Source: Mesoflavibacter sp.
GTDB lineage: Bacteria; Pseudomonadota; Alphaproteobacteria; UBA8366; Aestuariispiraceae
DNA length: 64,000 bases
Assembly: GCA_017792345.1 (NCBI GenBank)
Contig: CP051228.1
Coordinates: forward strand, 4,843,658-4,907,657
Reading direction: 5' to 3'
The notes under the pieces are model-generated. The model worked only from the letters and a program-made list of their open reading frames with translations, made no database searches and had not been told where the DNA came from. Positions 48,779 to 56,805 of the stretch are shown here, piece by piece (the first letter of the stretch is position 1; each line of letters starts with the position of its first letter). Made by a program: the position numbers and the translations under genes.

Positions 48779-49150
48779 TCAGTGCTTAAAATCGACATGC
48801 AGATGATTGCCGTCCGGATCGTTCAGATTGATCTGTGTGATCGGCATGCCCGGCAAATCCGCGGGCCGGAAGGGAATGCCCTCCGCCTCCAGAACGGCCA
48901 GAAAGGCAGGCATGTCATCCGCTGCGATGGCGAAATGTTCAAGCTGCTGGTCGCGTCGGTAGGGCGCCGGCGGGGCATCGACGCCGACAAGGTGCACGAT
49001 TGCCTGCCCCTCGCAATACAGCCAGGCACCGGGAAACGCGAAGTCCGGCCTGGGCCCGACCGATAACCCGAGGATCCGGGTGTAGAAGTCGATCATCCCT
49101 TCCAGATTGGCCGTCCGAAGATTCACATGATCCAGGCGCCGCAGCGGCAT
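48779..49150 (-). CDS. Small VOC-superfamily protein
   Basis: A 123-residue glyoxalase-fold protein with RLDHVNLRTANLEGMIDFYTRILGL at the start, metal-ligand His in DHVNL and LEHFAIA, and a closing DPDGNHLHVDF. The ATG at 49150 lies one base after the NOX-like stop codon, so the two are translationally coupled. Confidence 0.88.
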   Translation of the reverse strand: MPLRRLDHVNLRTANLEGMIDFYTRILGLSVGPRPDFAFPGAWLYCEGQAIVHLVGVDAPPAPYRRDQQLEHFAIAADDMPAFLAVLEAEGIPFRPADLPGMPITQINLNDPDGNHLHVDFKH

Positions 49151-49151
49151 A

Positions 49152-51200
49152 TCAGAAATTCTCCTTCTTATAGCCGAAATCGACGCGCCCGCTCTCCCGC
49201 GCCAGGACACGGGACAGGCCTTCGGGCCCGCAGAAGAAGACATCGACACCCGATTCCGGATGCGCCGCGCGGATTTCGGAGAAAACCGCGCGCCAATTGG
49301 GCCGCGACAGACGGGTCGGCGCGCGAAGACCAGTCAACAGATCGCGTCCGACCTCCTTGTGATAGACCTCCATCGCCACGGTCAGACTGGCGGAGGTCAG
49401 TTCCGCCCGCAGCCCGGTCAGATAAACCCTGAGGTCGATCAGATCCCTGGTTTCCGGATCGCCCTCCAATTCGGCCATCAGTTCGACGAACCATTCGAAG
49501 GCCTGCTGGTCCCGGTTCATCCAGATGAAATAGACTTTTTGCAGTTCCCGCGTTTCAGGATGGCCCGACCGCCGCCGGTGCAGGATCGATCTTAGTATCG
49601 ACGCAAAGGGTGTGACGCCGATCCCCGCCCCGATCAGAACCGGAACCCGGCTGTCGAAAATGTCGGATGCCGGTGACCCGTACGGCCCGTCCAGAAAGAC
49701 CTTCTGCCAGTTCGAGGGCCGGTGCGGCGGTTCGCTGGCAGCCAGTGCGTTCAACCGCCGGGTCCAGGTGCCGACGCTTCGGACATGCAGTTCCAGCGTC
49801 GTCGTATCCTCGGGATTGGACGTTACCGTGAAAGGATGCCACTCGCGGCGTGAAACGGCCGGGTGCTTCAGGAAGACATATTCCCCGGCCTGATATTCGA
49901 ACCATTCCGGCCGCGCCAGTTTCAGACGCGTCACATCGGACGGCATCGCGTCCATCGCGCTGAGTTCCGCCGGCTGGCGTCCACGCATCAGGCGGACCGC
50001 CTGTTCGATCAGGAAGAGCGCGCCCGGCACCACGACCCACATCCAGAAATCCGGCACATGGATCAGGAAGAAGGCAAACCACAGCCAGAACAGCCGGTGC
50101 GTGACATAAAACAGTTCGAACAGGCCGAGCTTGCGAATGAAGCCCAGCGAGCAAATCCAGACGACGACAAAAATGCCGACCAGGGTCAGGCCCGACCAGC
50201 CGATCCGGCTGCCGAACAGCTCGCCATAGATCAATTCTCGGGTGAAGAAATCCGGATCGACCATGGATTCATAAGTCGCGATATAGCCGCCGACATGGAC
50301 CAGCGCCAGAATGAAGGAGACATGCCCGACAACCTTGTGGAAGTCGATCGCGCGGTCCAGCGGCAGGAAGGGCCCAAGCGGCGTGCGGCGCAGGAAGGTC
50401 AGGGAATGACGCAACATGCTGATCAGGATGACCGCGCCGTTCAGCTTCAGTGCCTCTGCCGCGCCCTGGGCGGTTACGGTGAACAGATCGGACCCCAGCG
50501 CCAGTTCGGCCAACGCGCCCTGCCGAAACATCCAGATATTGCCGATCGCATAAAGTAGCAGCAGCGCCAGCCAGGGCCGGTCATTGTCCCACAGCCGCTC
50601 CCCCAGATCCGCCAGGGCCTGGATCGTTCTGCCGCCCTTGCGCCGGTCGCGGGGAATGCGCTGGGGCAGTTTCAGCCATGTCGACGCGCTGGCGACCATC
50701 TGGTCCCGCAGGGCCGGGTGCGCGTCGATACTGGCCTTGAATTCCGCGAAGCTGATGGCGCCGCTGCCGTCGGTGTCGACCGATCGGAACAGGGCCGCGC
50801 TCAACGCCTGAAGCTTGTCCGGCGACACATCCAGGCTGTGTTCGTTCAGGCTGCGATCCAGAATATGGGTCAGCTCGTCCGGATCGACGGTGCCATCGCC
50901 GTTCAGATCATGCAAATCGAAGACGATGCGCAGTTTGTCGTCCGCCGACCCGTCGATCAGAATCTTCGCGAATTCGATGAATTCCCACAGCGTCACCGTG
51001 CCGCTGCCGTCCCGATCGACCAGCGCGAAGATTCGGGCCGCGTAATCCGCATCGTGCAGCCCCAGGCCCGCCTGCAGCTCCGCACAATCGATTCGCTCGT
51101 CATCGCCGGCGATGGCCTTGAACCGGGTCTCGATATCGCGCAATTGCGATGCGACGTCCTTACCGGTCTTAACCTTCAAATCCGCTCGTTCTTCGGCCAT
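49152..51200 (-). CDS. NOX5-like NADPH oxidase with EF-hands
   Basis: A 682-residue protein with the complete architecture of calcium-regulated NADPH oxidases. Three clear EF-hand loops (62-73, 98-109, 142-153) precede a six-helix ferric-reductase domain. Two bis-haem His pairs are spaced as in NOX2: H288/H302 (14 apart) and H368/H381 (13 apart). The FAD motif HPFT begins at 455, the NADPH loop GAGIGVTP at 524, then CGPEG, and it ends FGYKKENF, the classic NOX tail. It would move electrons from NADPH across the membrane to oxygen or a metal, with calcium as a likely signal (inference). Confidence 0.93.
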   Translation of the reverse strand: MAEERADLKVKTGKDVASQLRDIETRFKAIAGDDERIDCAELQAGLGLHDADYAARIFALVDRDGSGTVTLWEFIEFAKILIDGSADDKLRIVFDLHDLNGDGTVDPDELTHILDRSLNEHSLDVSPDKLQALSAALFRSVDTDGSGAISFAEFKASIDAHPALRDQMVASASTWLKLPQRIPRDRRKGGRTIQALADLGERLWDNDRPWLALLLLYAIGNIWMFRQGALAELALGSDLFTVTAQGAAEALKLNGAVILISMLRHSLTFLRRTPLGPFLPLDRAIDFHKVVGHVSFILALVHVGGYIATYESMVDPDFFTRELIYGELFGSRIGWSGLTLVGIFVVVWICSLGFIRKLGLFELFYVTHRLFWLWFAFFLIHVPDFWMWVVVPGALFLIEQAVRLMRGRQPAELSAMDAMPSDVTRLKLARPEWFEYQAGEYVFLKHPAVSRREWHPFTVTSNPEDTTTLELHVRSVGTWTRRLNALAASEPPHRPSNWQKVFLDGPYGSPASDIFDSRVPVLIGAGIGVTPFASILRSILHRRRSGHPETRELQKVYFIWMNRDQQAFEWFVELMAELEGDPETRDLIDLRVYLTGLRAELTSASLTVAMEVYHKEVGRDLLTGLRAPTRLSRPNWRAVFSEIRAAHPESGVDVFFCGPEGLSRVLARESGRVDFGYKKENF

Positions 51201-51305
51201 TGACGCACGACTCCCTATCCGCCCATTAACCATTTAACACATTCTTCGCGAACCGGCATATCCGTGATGATTGCCCAGAAATGCAAAGTATTTTATCTTT
51301 TCAAC

Positions 51306-51683
51306 ATGATGAGACGACTTCTGATCGCGATAGCGGCGCCCGCGATGCTCGTATCGACCCTCGCGCAGGCACAAGACATCTCGGGCGACCCCGCGCGGGG
51401 CCGATCCCTAATGGAAGAAATGAAATGCCCGCAATGCCATGGGCAGGATGGCAAGGGACGGCTGAAAACGCCGGGCGTGCCGCGTATCGATGGCCAGTAC
51501 GAAACCTATCTGGTCAATCAGTTGCAGAACTTCCGCGACGGGCGGCGTCCCCATAAGTTCATGGAGGTCTATGCCGGCCGCCTGGACGGGCAGACGATCC
51601 GCGATCTGGCGGCCTTCTATGCCTGCCAGGGATCGGAACAGCCGCTGCTGCCCGATCCCGAACGCTGCACACCGGTACGGTGA
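51306..51683 (+). CDS. Small secreted class I cytochrome c
   Basis: A 125-residue protein with a signal peptide (cleavage near LAQAQD) and one haem site CPQCHG; the distal ligand is probably the Met in HKFMEVY. It resembles cytochrome c553/c4 half-domains. It is divergent from the NOX-like gene and could be a periplasmic electron carrier, but no link is shown. The stop overlaps a GTG in the next frame. Confidence 0.9.
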   Translation: MMRRLLIAIAAPAMLVSTLAQAQDISGDPARGRSLMEEMKCPQCHGQDGKGRLKTPGVPRIDGQYETYLVNQLQNFRDGRRPHKFMEVYAGRLDGQTIRDLAAFYACQGSEQPLLPDPERCTPVR

Positions 51684-51688
51684 CCGCC

Positions 51689-52180
51689 ATGCGCCTGACG
51701 ACACTTGCCGCAACGGGATTGATGCTGGGGCTGGTCGCCTTCACAGGTGGCCGCGATGCCGCGGCGCTGGAATGCAACGAGAAAAACCCGGACATCTGCA
51801 CGACCTGTGAAGAATTGCGGAAGGCCTATAGCGGCGGCGATATCAAGTCGATCCGCCAGGTACGCGGCCGGTCAGTCTGGACGCCGCTCTACACCGCCTA
51901 TTTCAAAGATTGCCCGGAACTGGCCACCCGCTATCTGGGCATGGGCGTCCATCCCGCCGTCGGCGGCATGGAAGGCGATTTGTTGGCGACCGTCATTTCC
52001 TGGGATCGCTGGGAAGTGCCGAAACGCGCCGAATGGGTACAGATGTTGGTCCGGGGCGGCGCGCGCCTGGACAGCCCGCCGATCACCGACCGCACGACGC
52101 GCCAGCGCCTGATGCAGGAATACGGGCAGCGCGACGATATCATGGCGCTGATCAAGATCGCGGAAGACGCCGGCGGCTGA
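51689..52180 (+). CDS. Unknown secreted protein, ankyrin-like
   Basis: A 163-residue protein with a signal peptide (cleavage after the GRDAAA region) and four Cys residues near the mature N-terminus (ECNEKNPDICTTC). The rest looks helical with ankyrin-like pieces (VQMLVRGGARLDS; DDIMALIKIAEDAGG). ATG 51689 is used; GTG 51680 is possible and would overlap the cytochrome stop. Function is unknown; it is probably co-expressed with the cytochrome. Confidence 0.7.
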   Translation: MRLTTLAATGLMLGLVAFTGGRDAAALECNEKNPDICTTCEELRKAYSGGDIKSIRQVRGRSVWTPLYTAYFKDCPELATRYLGMGVHPAVGGMEGDLLATVISWDRWEVPKRAEWVQMLVRGGARLDSPPITDRTTRQRLMQEYGQRDDIMALIKIAEDAGG

Positions 52181-52232
52181 TTTTACCGCCCGGCGGTTCC
52201 TGTCACCGGTCTCCACCAAAGGAAATGACGCA

Positions 52233-53207
52233 ATGAAATCCGTTCGGCTGGGCCGCACCGGCCTGAAAGTCTCGCAATTGTGTTTCGGTACCATGTCCTT
52301 CGGCGGCGACGCCGACGGCGCGGAATCGAAACGGCTCTACGCCGCCTGTCGGGACGCCGGCATCGACTTCTTCGACTGCGCCGATGTCTATAACGGCGGC
52401 AAGGCGGAAGAGATCCTGGGCGACCTGATCCGGCCGGAACGCGACCGCATCATCCTGACATCGAAATGCGCCTCGGTCCTTGGGGACGGCAGTCAGCCCA
52501 ATCGGGGCGGCGCCAATCGCCGCCACATCCTGAAGGCGGTGGAAGACAGCTTGAAACGGCTTGGCACCGACCGGCTGGATATCCTGTTTCTGCACCGCTG
52601 GGACCCGGAAACGCCGATCGAGGAAAGCCTGCGCACGCTGGAGGATCTGGTCCGGTCGGGTAAGGTCGTTCATATCGGCGCCAGCAACTATACCGCCTGG
52701 CAGATGGCGAAATCCCTGGGCATTCAGGACCGCAACGCCTGGTCCCGTTTCGACGTCATTCAGCCGATGTACAATCTGCTGAAGCGCCAGGCGGAGGTCG
52801 AAATCCTGCCCCAGGCGGCGGCAGAAGGATTGGGCGTCATTTCTTACGGCCCGAATGCCGGCGGACTTCTGACCGGCAAGTACCGGGACGGGGCGCGGCC
52901 TGAAGGGGCGCGCATGATCGCCAGTGCGATGTACGCCAAACGCTACGCCGACGACTATTACTATGATACGGCGGCGCAATTCCCCGCCTTCGCCGACCGG
53001 ATGGGCATTCATCCCGTCAGCCTCGCCGTCGCCTGGGCGGCCCATCATCCGGCGATCACCTGCCCGATCATCGGCGCGCGATCCGTCGAACAGCTTCAGG
53101 CGTCGCTCGCGTCCGTCGACGTGCCGATGTCGGACGCGCTCTGGGCCGATATCGCGGCCCTGACCCGACGGCCGCCCTCCCCCGTCGACCGCGACGAGGA
53201 GCTGTGA
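52233..53207 (+). CDS. Aldo/keto reductase
   Basis: A 324-residue TIM-barrel NADPH-dependent oxidoreductase. The catalytic Asp lies in FFDCADVYNGGKAEE (with Tyr), the Lys in TSKCASV, and the His in FLHRWDPE. The C-terminal half contains the NADP-binding GARSVEQLQASL. Substrate unknown. Confidence 0.9.
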   Translation: MKSVRLGRTGLKVSQLCFGTMSFGGDADGAESKRLYAACRDAGIDFFDCADVYNGGKAEEILGDLIRPERDRIILTSKCASVLGDGSQPNRGGANRRHILKAVEDSLKRLGTDRLDILFLHRWDPETPIEESLRTLEDLVRSGKVVHIGASNYTAWQMAKSLGIQDRNAWSRFDVIQPMYNLLKRQAEVEILPQAAAEGLGVISYGPNAGGLLTGKYRDGARPEGARMIASAMYAKRYADDYYYDTAAQFPAFADRMGIHPVSLAVAWAAHHPAITCPIIGARSVEQLQASLASVDVPMSDALWADIAALTRRPPSPVDRDEEL

Positions 53208-53325
53208 GCACAACCTCACGACGGGGCGCGTCATAACTCCTATGCCCATCGGTCTGGGCGGACCGCATTGCCATTGACGCATCCCCGTGCTGAAACCGGT
53301 GTCCCTCATTCCGAAAGGACCGCGC

Positions 53326-54246
53326 GTGAGCGACGACGCCACACCCGCCCAGGATTCCGGCCGCCATCTGGCGGAATCCTATCTGCTGCTGACGGCGACG
53401 TCGCTTTGCTGGGCCGGTAATGCCGTGCTTGGGCGGCTGGCGGTGGGGGAGGTTTCGCCCATGATGGTCGTCCTGGGCCGGTGGGTCGGCGTCTTGATCC
53501 TCTGCTTTGTCTTCCTGCTGCCGATGCTGCGCCGGGACTGGCCGGTGCTGAAGCGCCACCTGCCTTTCCTGGCCCTCCTGGGCGCGCCCGGATTCACTGG
53601 GTTCAACGCCTTGTTCTATTTGGCCGCCCACGGCACGACGGCGCTGAATATCGGCATTTTGCAGGGCACGATCCCGATCTTCGTTCTGGTCGGGTCTTTT
53701 CTGATCTACCGCAGCGGTCTGCGCCCGATGCAGGGGCTGGGAGTGGTCCTGACGGTTACCGGCGTCGTCACCGTCAGCAGCGGCGGCAGTGTCGACCGGC
53801 TGTTGGCGCTGCAGTTCAATCCGGGCGACCTGTTGATGCTCTGCGCGTGCATCCTCTATGCCGGCTATACGATCGCCTTGCGCAACCGGCCGAAGGTTTC
53901 GCCGCTCAGCATGTTCGCCGTGATGGCCGGGGCGGCCTTCATCGTCTCCCTGCCCGCCGCGGGGATCGAGGCGGCACTGGACCGGTTCCAGTGGCCGACA
54001 CCGCTGGGCTGGCTTCTGATCGGTTTGGTGACGGTCTTCCCGTCCTTCATCGCCCAGATTTTCTTCATCCAGGGCGTCGACCGCATCGGCCCCGCCCGGG
54101 CAGGCGTCTTCGTCAATCTGGTGCCGATCTTCGCCGCCGCCATGGCGGTCCTGTTCCTCAAGGAAGCCTTCCACCTTTACCACGCGATTGCGCTGACGCT
54201 GGTCCTGATCGGAATCTACCTGTCGGAAAAGTTCAAGCCGGCCTAG
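53326..54246 (+). CDS. EamA-family (DMT) exporter
   Basis: A 306-residue membrane protein with ten helices in two EamA repeats (LLTATSLCWAGNAVLGRLA; QIFFIQGVDRIGPARAG). The GTG at 53326 has AAAGGA upstream and is preferred over the GTG at 53287. It is a second, distant copy of the family represented at 20562. Substrate unknown. Confidence 0.88.
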   Translation: MSDDATPAQDSGRHLAESYLLLTATSLCWAGNAVLGRLAVGEVSPMMVVLGRWVGVLILCFVFLLPMLRRDWPVLKRHLPFLALLGAPGFTGFNALFYLAAHGTTALNIGILQGTIPIFVLVGSFLIYRSGLRPMQGLGVVLTVTGVVTVSSGGSVDRLLALQFNPGDLLMLCACILYAGYTIALRNRPKVSPLSMFAVMAGAAFIVSLPAAGIEAALDRFQWPTPLGWLLIGLVTVFPSFIAQIFFIQGVDRIGPARAGVFVNLVPIFAAAMAVLFLKEAFHLYHAIALTLVLIGIYLSEKFKPA

Positions 54247-54296
54247 GGTTTGGCCGCCTGATCCATCGCCGCCGGCCCTCCGTACCGAAGAGACAA

Positions 54297-54899
54297 ATGC
54301 TTCAGTGGACCTTCGGGAGGATACGCGGCGTGACGCGATGGATTGTTATTGCGCTATTGGCATTGGGCGGACTGGCCTCCGGGCCAGCCCAAGCTGAGGA
54401 CGAGGCCGCGTTATGGCAGGCCCTGCGCGACGGCCGGGCGGCGGTCCTGATCCGCCACGCCCTGGCGCCCGGCACCGGCGACCCGGCCGCCTTCGATGTC
54501 GGCGACTGCGCCACGCAGCGCAACCTGTCGGAAGAGGGCCGGGCCCAGGCCCGCCGGATCGGCGACATGTTCCGTGCCAACGGCATCGACACCGCCACTA
54601 TCCTGACCAGCCAATGGTGCCGCTGCCGCGACACCGCCACCGAAATGGCGCTCGGCCCTGTACAGGACGCCCCCTTCCTGAATTCCTTCTTCGCCAATCG
54701 CGGCGACGGTCCAGACCAGACCGCCGCCTTGCGCGCCTATCTGACGGAGGCGGAACCGGAAGCCCCGCTCGTCCTCGTCACCCATCAGGTGAACATCACC
54801 GCGCTCACCGACCACTTCCCCCGATCCGGGGAACTGGTCTTCGTCGAACTGCCTGTCTCTGACGACCCAACCGTCCTGGGCACCGTCGAAACGCGCTGA
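54297..54899 (+). CDS. Secreted histidine phosphatase family protein
   Basis: A 200-residue protein with a signal peptide (ALLALGGLASGPAQA) and a branch-2 type histidine phosphatase fold: the catalytic His in LIRHALAPG, a second His in LVTHQVNI. The phosphoprotein or sugar-phosphate substrate is unknown. It is the last gene before the tRNA-associated insertion. Confidence 0.88.
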   Translation: MLQWTFGRIRGVTRWIVIALLALGGLASGPAQAEDEAALWQALRDGRAAVLIRHALAPGTGDPAAFDVGDCATQRNLSEEGRAQARRIGDMFRANGIDTATILTSQWCRCRDTATEMALGPVQDAPFLNSFFANRGDGPDQTAALRAYLTEAEPEAPLVLVTHQVNITALTDHFPRSGELVFVELPVSDDPTVLGTVETR

Positions 54900-54920
54900 C
54901 CGCCCGCTCCGCGCAAAACG

Positions 54921-54946
54921 AAACCCCCAGGTTGCCCTGGGGGTTT
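54921..54946 (-). terminator. Original tRNA-Val terminator, now displaced
   Basis: AAACCCCCAGG and CCTGGGGGTTT form a perfect 11-bp stem with loop TTGC. On the minus strand a T-rich run follows. It adjoins the truncated tRNA fragment, so it was presumably the terminator of tRNA-Val before insertion; it can also terminate the phosphatase gene on the plus strand. Confidence 0.85.
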
Positions 54947-54994
54947 CGATGGTGGGCGCGGCAAGGATTGAACTTGCGACCCCTGCGATGTCAA
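54944..54994. repeat. attL-like 51-bp direct repeat (tRNA-Val 3' fragment)
   Basis: This 51-bp stretch is identical to 56803-56853. It carries the last 45 bases of tRNA-Val(GAC), from the anticodon loop through the encoded CCA, with a flank reaching the terminator. It ends exactly at the anticodon loop boundary, the classic crossover zone for tyrosine integrases. It is a displaced tRNA end, not a working tRNA. Confidence 0.93.
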
Positions 54995-55045
54995 GAATAA
55001 GCGACCTTTAAATTTCTTTATTTATCAATGGCTTTCTCCGGCAAC

Positions 55046-55087
55046 TGGTGCAGTCTATGGCATCACAAGCGCCACGATACTGCACCA
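55046..55087. repeat. Left-end ACTGCACCA motifs
   Basis: One inverted copy (TGGTGCAGT, 55046-55054) and one direct copy (ACTGCACCA, 55079-55087), the latter followed by a variant CTGCTACCA. The same nonamer recurs at the right end, so these are probably integrase arm-type binding sites. Confidence 0.7.
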
Positions 55088-55144
55088 ATACTGCTACCAA
55101 ACTTTCAATCAATCAGACTCCATCACGAGCCCAAAAAGTACATA

Positions 55145-55175
55145 TTGAAAACGGCACCCATTCACCCCATATATA
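55145..55175 (+). promoter_or_regulatory. Candidate promoter for RT leader
   Basis: TTGAAA (55145-55150) is followed after 17-19 bases by CATATATA (about 55168-55175). Transcription would begin near 55182 and give an untranslated leader of about 180 bases before the RT start. Confidence 0.5.
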
Positions 55176-55179
55176 GTAT

Positions 55180-55359
55180 GTTGAGCTTTGGCGCTTGGCC
55201 TTTGGTTGACTGGGATGACCGGAGAACTTGAGGTTAAGTGCAGCGCCGCCATCAGGGCCAACGTCCTTGTCGCGGAGCATCCGAAAGGGCCATTCGGCAC
55301 CTCGGCAGAGTTTAGCGCACGGTCGGACGGGCAAGCTACTGACAGGGCCCCAGTACCGA
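55180..55359 (+). ncRNA. Candidate structured leader or ncRNA of the RT
   Basis: This stretch is more GC-rich than the RT gene and contains hairpins: CCGAA/TTCGG at 55281-55297 and TACTG/CAGTA at 55337-55355, the latter ending four bases before the RT ATG. The RT has no Shine-Dalgarno site. An overlapping frame (ATG 55215, 54 residues) has no recognisable product. The rest of the 365-bp gap 54995-55359 holds only the promoter and the arm-type repeats. Its role as an RNA template is a hypothesis. Confidence 0.4.
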
Positions 55360-56628
55360 ATGAAAAGCAAAATCTTTAGAGAAATTACCAAACAGTCCGC
55401 GCTGAAAGATGCGTGGGCTAAGGTTTATGAAAATGGGATCTCTTCCCGCTCGTACGAAACTCAAAAAGAAATCAAGAGCTTTCAGCCGGAATCGGATAGA
55501 CATATCCGCTCTATACAACGACGTCTTCGAAACGATTCGTACCAATTCCAGCCATCTATCGGCAAGAAAATCCCAAAAAAGACTAAGGGCGATTTTCGGC
55601 CTTTGGTTATTGCTCCAATTGAAACCCGAATTATTCAAAGGGCGGTCCTCGATTACATCTTGGATGAGCCGAAACTGAAGGATTACATAGAAACTCCTCA
55701 CAGTTTTGGCGGAGTTCGGAAATCAAATCACGATGACCCGTCACCCGTAGCCGCAGCAATACGCACCGCGCTAGAAGCGAAGGCAAACAATCTGGCGTAT
55801 GTGCGTTGCGCCGACATCTCCTCTTTCTTTACGAGAATTAGAAAAAGCAGTGTTAGAAGCATCATATCGAGCACGGTTCCGGACTCTGACTTTCTTAAGC
55901 TCTTTGACGAATGCATTTCAGTAGAACTCTCGAACCTGGAGAAACTTGGATCCGATGCAAATCGATTTCCGCGTGGAGATTTAGGAGTGGCACAAGGAAG
56001 TTCCTTGTCTCCTATGCTGGGCAACATTCTGCTTCACCGATTTGACGAAGAGATGAACCAATCAGGCTGTCGATGCATCAGATACATTGACGATATCCTT
56101 ATATTGGGTCCGAGTGAGAAAGCGGTATCGGCACGTTTCAAACATGCAACCTCACTCCTCAAATCCATGGGTATGGAGTTTTCCAAGAGCAAATCGAGCT
56201 TCGGAGTACAAAATTTCGATTCTGGCTTTAGCTTTTTGGGAATTGAATTGATTAGCGGCCTGATCCGCCCTGACGGTCAGTCCATAGGAAATTTCAAACA
56301 AAAAATGAAATCTATAGTTGACGACGCTATCTTGAACATGACTTCTCCGGGAAAGACATTTGACCGACGGAAATCCCTAATTCCGACTTTGGAAAGAATT
56401 TCTGGAACCGTAAATGGCTGGGGAAAGCATTACCGCTTTTGCAATGATGAAAAGACGTTTGAAAACATTGATCACTTTGTCGACACAGAGATCAGAAGGC
56501 TTCTAGGCGCCTATACGCGCGCCAGATCTAAGGGATCTATCTCTGCCAGACACCTCCTCGGCGTAGTCTCTCTGGGCGAAATGGAAAGACTGCCACTCAA
56601 GTGGCCCACAAAATCACCAGGAACCTAG
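55360..56628 (+). CDS. Reverse transcriptase, group II-like
   Basis: A 422-residue RT. It has FRPLVIAPIETRIIQRAV (motif 2, 79-96), the first catalytic Asp D152 in CADISSFFTRI, QGSSLSPMLGN (212-222), the catalytic YIDD at 242-245, FSFLGIEL (290-297) as motif 6/7, and a thumb-like GWGKHYRF (353-360) resembling group II maturases. There is no endonuclease domain, no retron VTG motif and no intron domain V downstream. Codon and base usage are AT-richer than neighbours. It could be a defence-associated RT or a domesticated group II-like RT; clade assignment needs phylogeny. Confidence 0.9.
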   Translation: MKSKIFREITKQSALKDAWAKVYENGISSRSYETQKEIKSFQPESDRHIRSIQRRLRNDSYQFQPSIGKKIPKKTKGDFRPLVIAPIETRIIQRAVLDYILDEPKLKDYIETPHSFGGVRKSNHDDPSPVAAAIRTALEAKANNLAYVRCADISSFFTRIRKSSVRSIISSTVPDSDFLKLFDECISVELSNLEKLGSDANRFPRGDLGVAQGSSLSPMLGNILLHRFDEEMNQSGCRCIRYIDDILILGPSEKAVSARFKHATSLLKSMGMEFSKSKSSFGVQNFDSGFSFLGIELISGLIRPDGQSIGNFKQKMKSIVDDAILNMTSPGKTFDRRKSLIPTLERISGTVNGWGKHYRFCNDEKTFENIDHFVDTEIRRLLGAYTRARSKGSISARHLLGVVSLGEMERLPLKWPTKSPGT

Positions 56629-56660
56629 ATACTCGTAACTCGAACCATCTCCCAATCAAT

Positions 56661-56748
56661 ACTGCACCAGCAGGAGGGGAGTTTAAGTCTTTCGTTTCAA
56701 AACGTTAATAGGCATGAAAAATTTTTAGCTGCACCAATAACTGCACCA
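56661..56748. repeat. Right-end ACTGCACCA motifs
   Basis: Direct copies lie at 56661-56669 (ACTGCACCA), 56728-56736 (GCTGCACCA) and 56740-56748 (ACTGCACCA). The last two are 12 bases apart, close to one helical turn, as expected for integrase arm sites. Between the RT stop and the terminator (56629-56778) I see no gene. Confidence 0.7.
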
Positions 56749-56778
56749 CGCCCAAAATCGGGGGATAGCTAGGAAAGC

Positions 56779-56805
56779 AAAACCCCCCGGTTTCCCGGGG
56801 GTTTT
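56779..56805 (-). terminator. tRNA-Val terminator brought by the element
   Basis: AAAACCCCC and GGGGGTTTT pair with one bulged C and an inner GG/CC around a short loop. On the minus strand it ends in TTTTGCTTT. It resembles but is not identical to the displaced copy at 54921-54946, so the element carries its own version. Confidence 0.85.

Noticed and set aside
55188..55379. Short frame overlapping the RT start
   Set aside because: Starts with TTG (or ATG 55215), no ribosome site, no domain; more likely part of the leader RNA, though not excluded.
55360..56628. Retron RT
   Set aside because: The VTG motif and the NAxxH motif of retron RTs are not found; a retron-like RNA cannot be fully excluded.
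56629..56802. Group II intron 3' end (domain V/VI)
   Set aside because: No 34-base domain V-type hairpin with the GAAA-like tetraloop pattern is visible, so the RT is not called an intron ORF.
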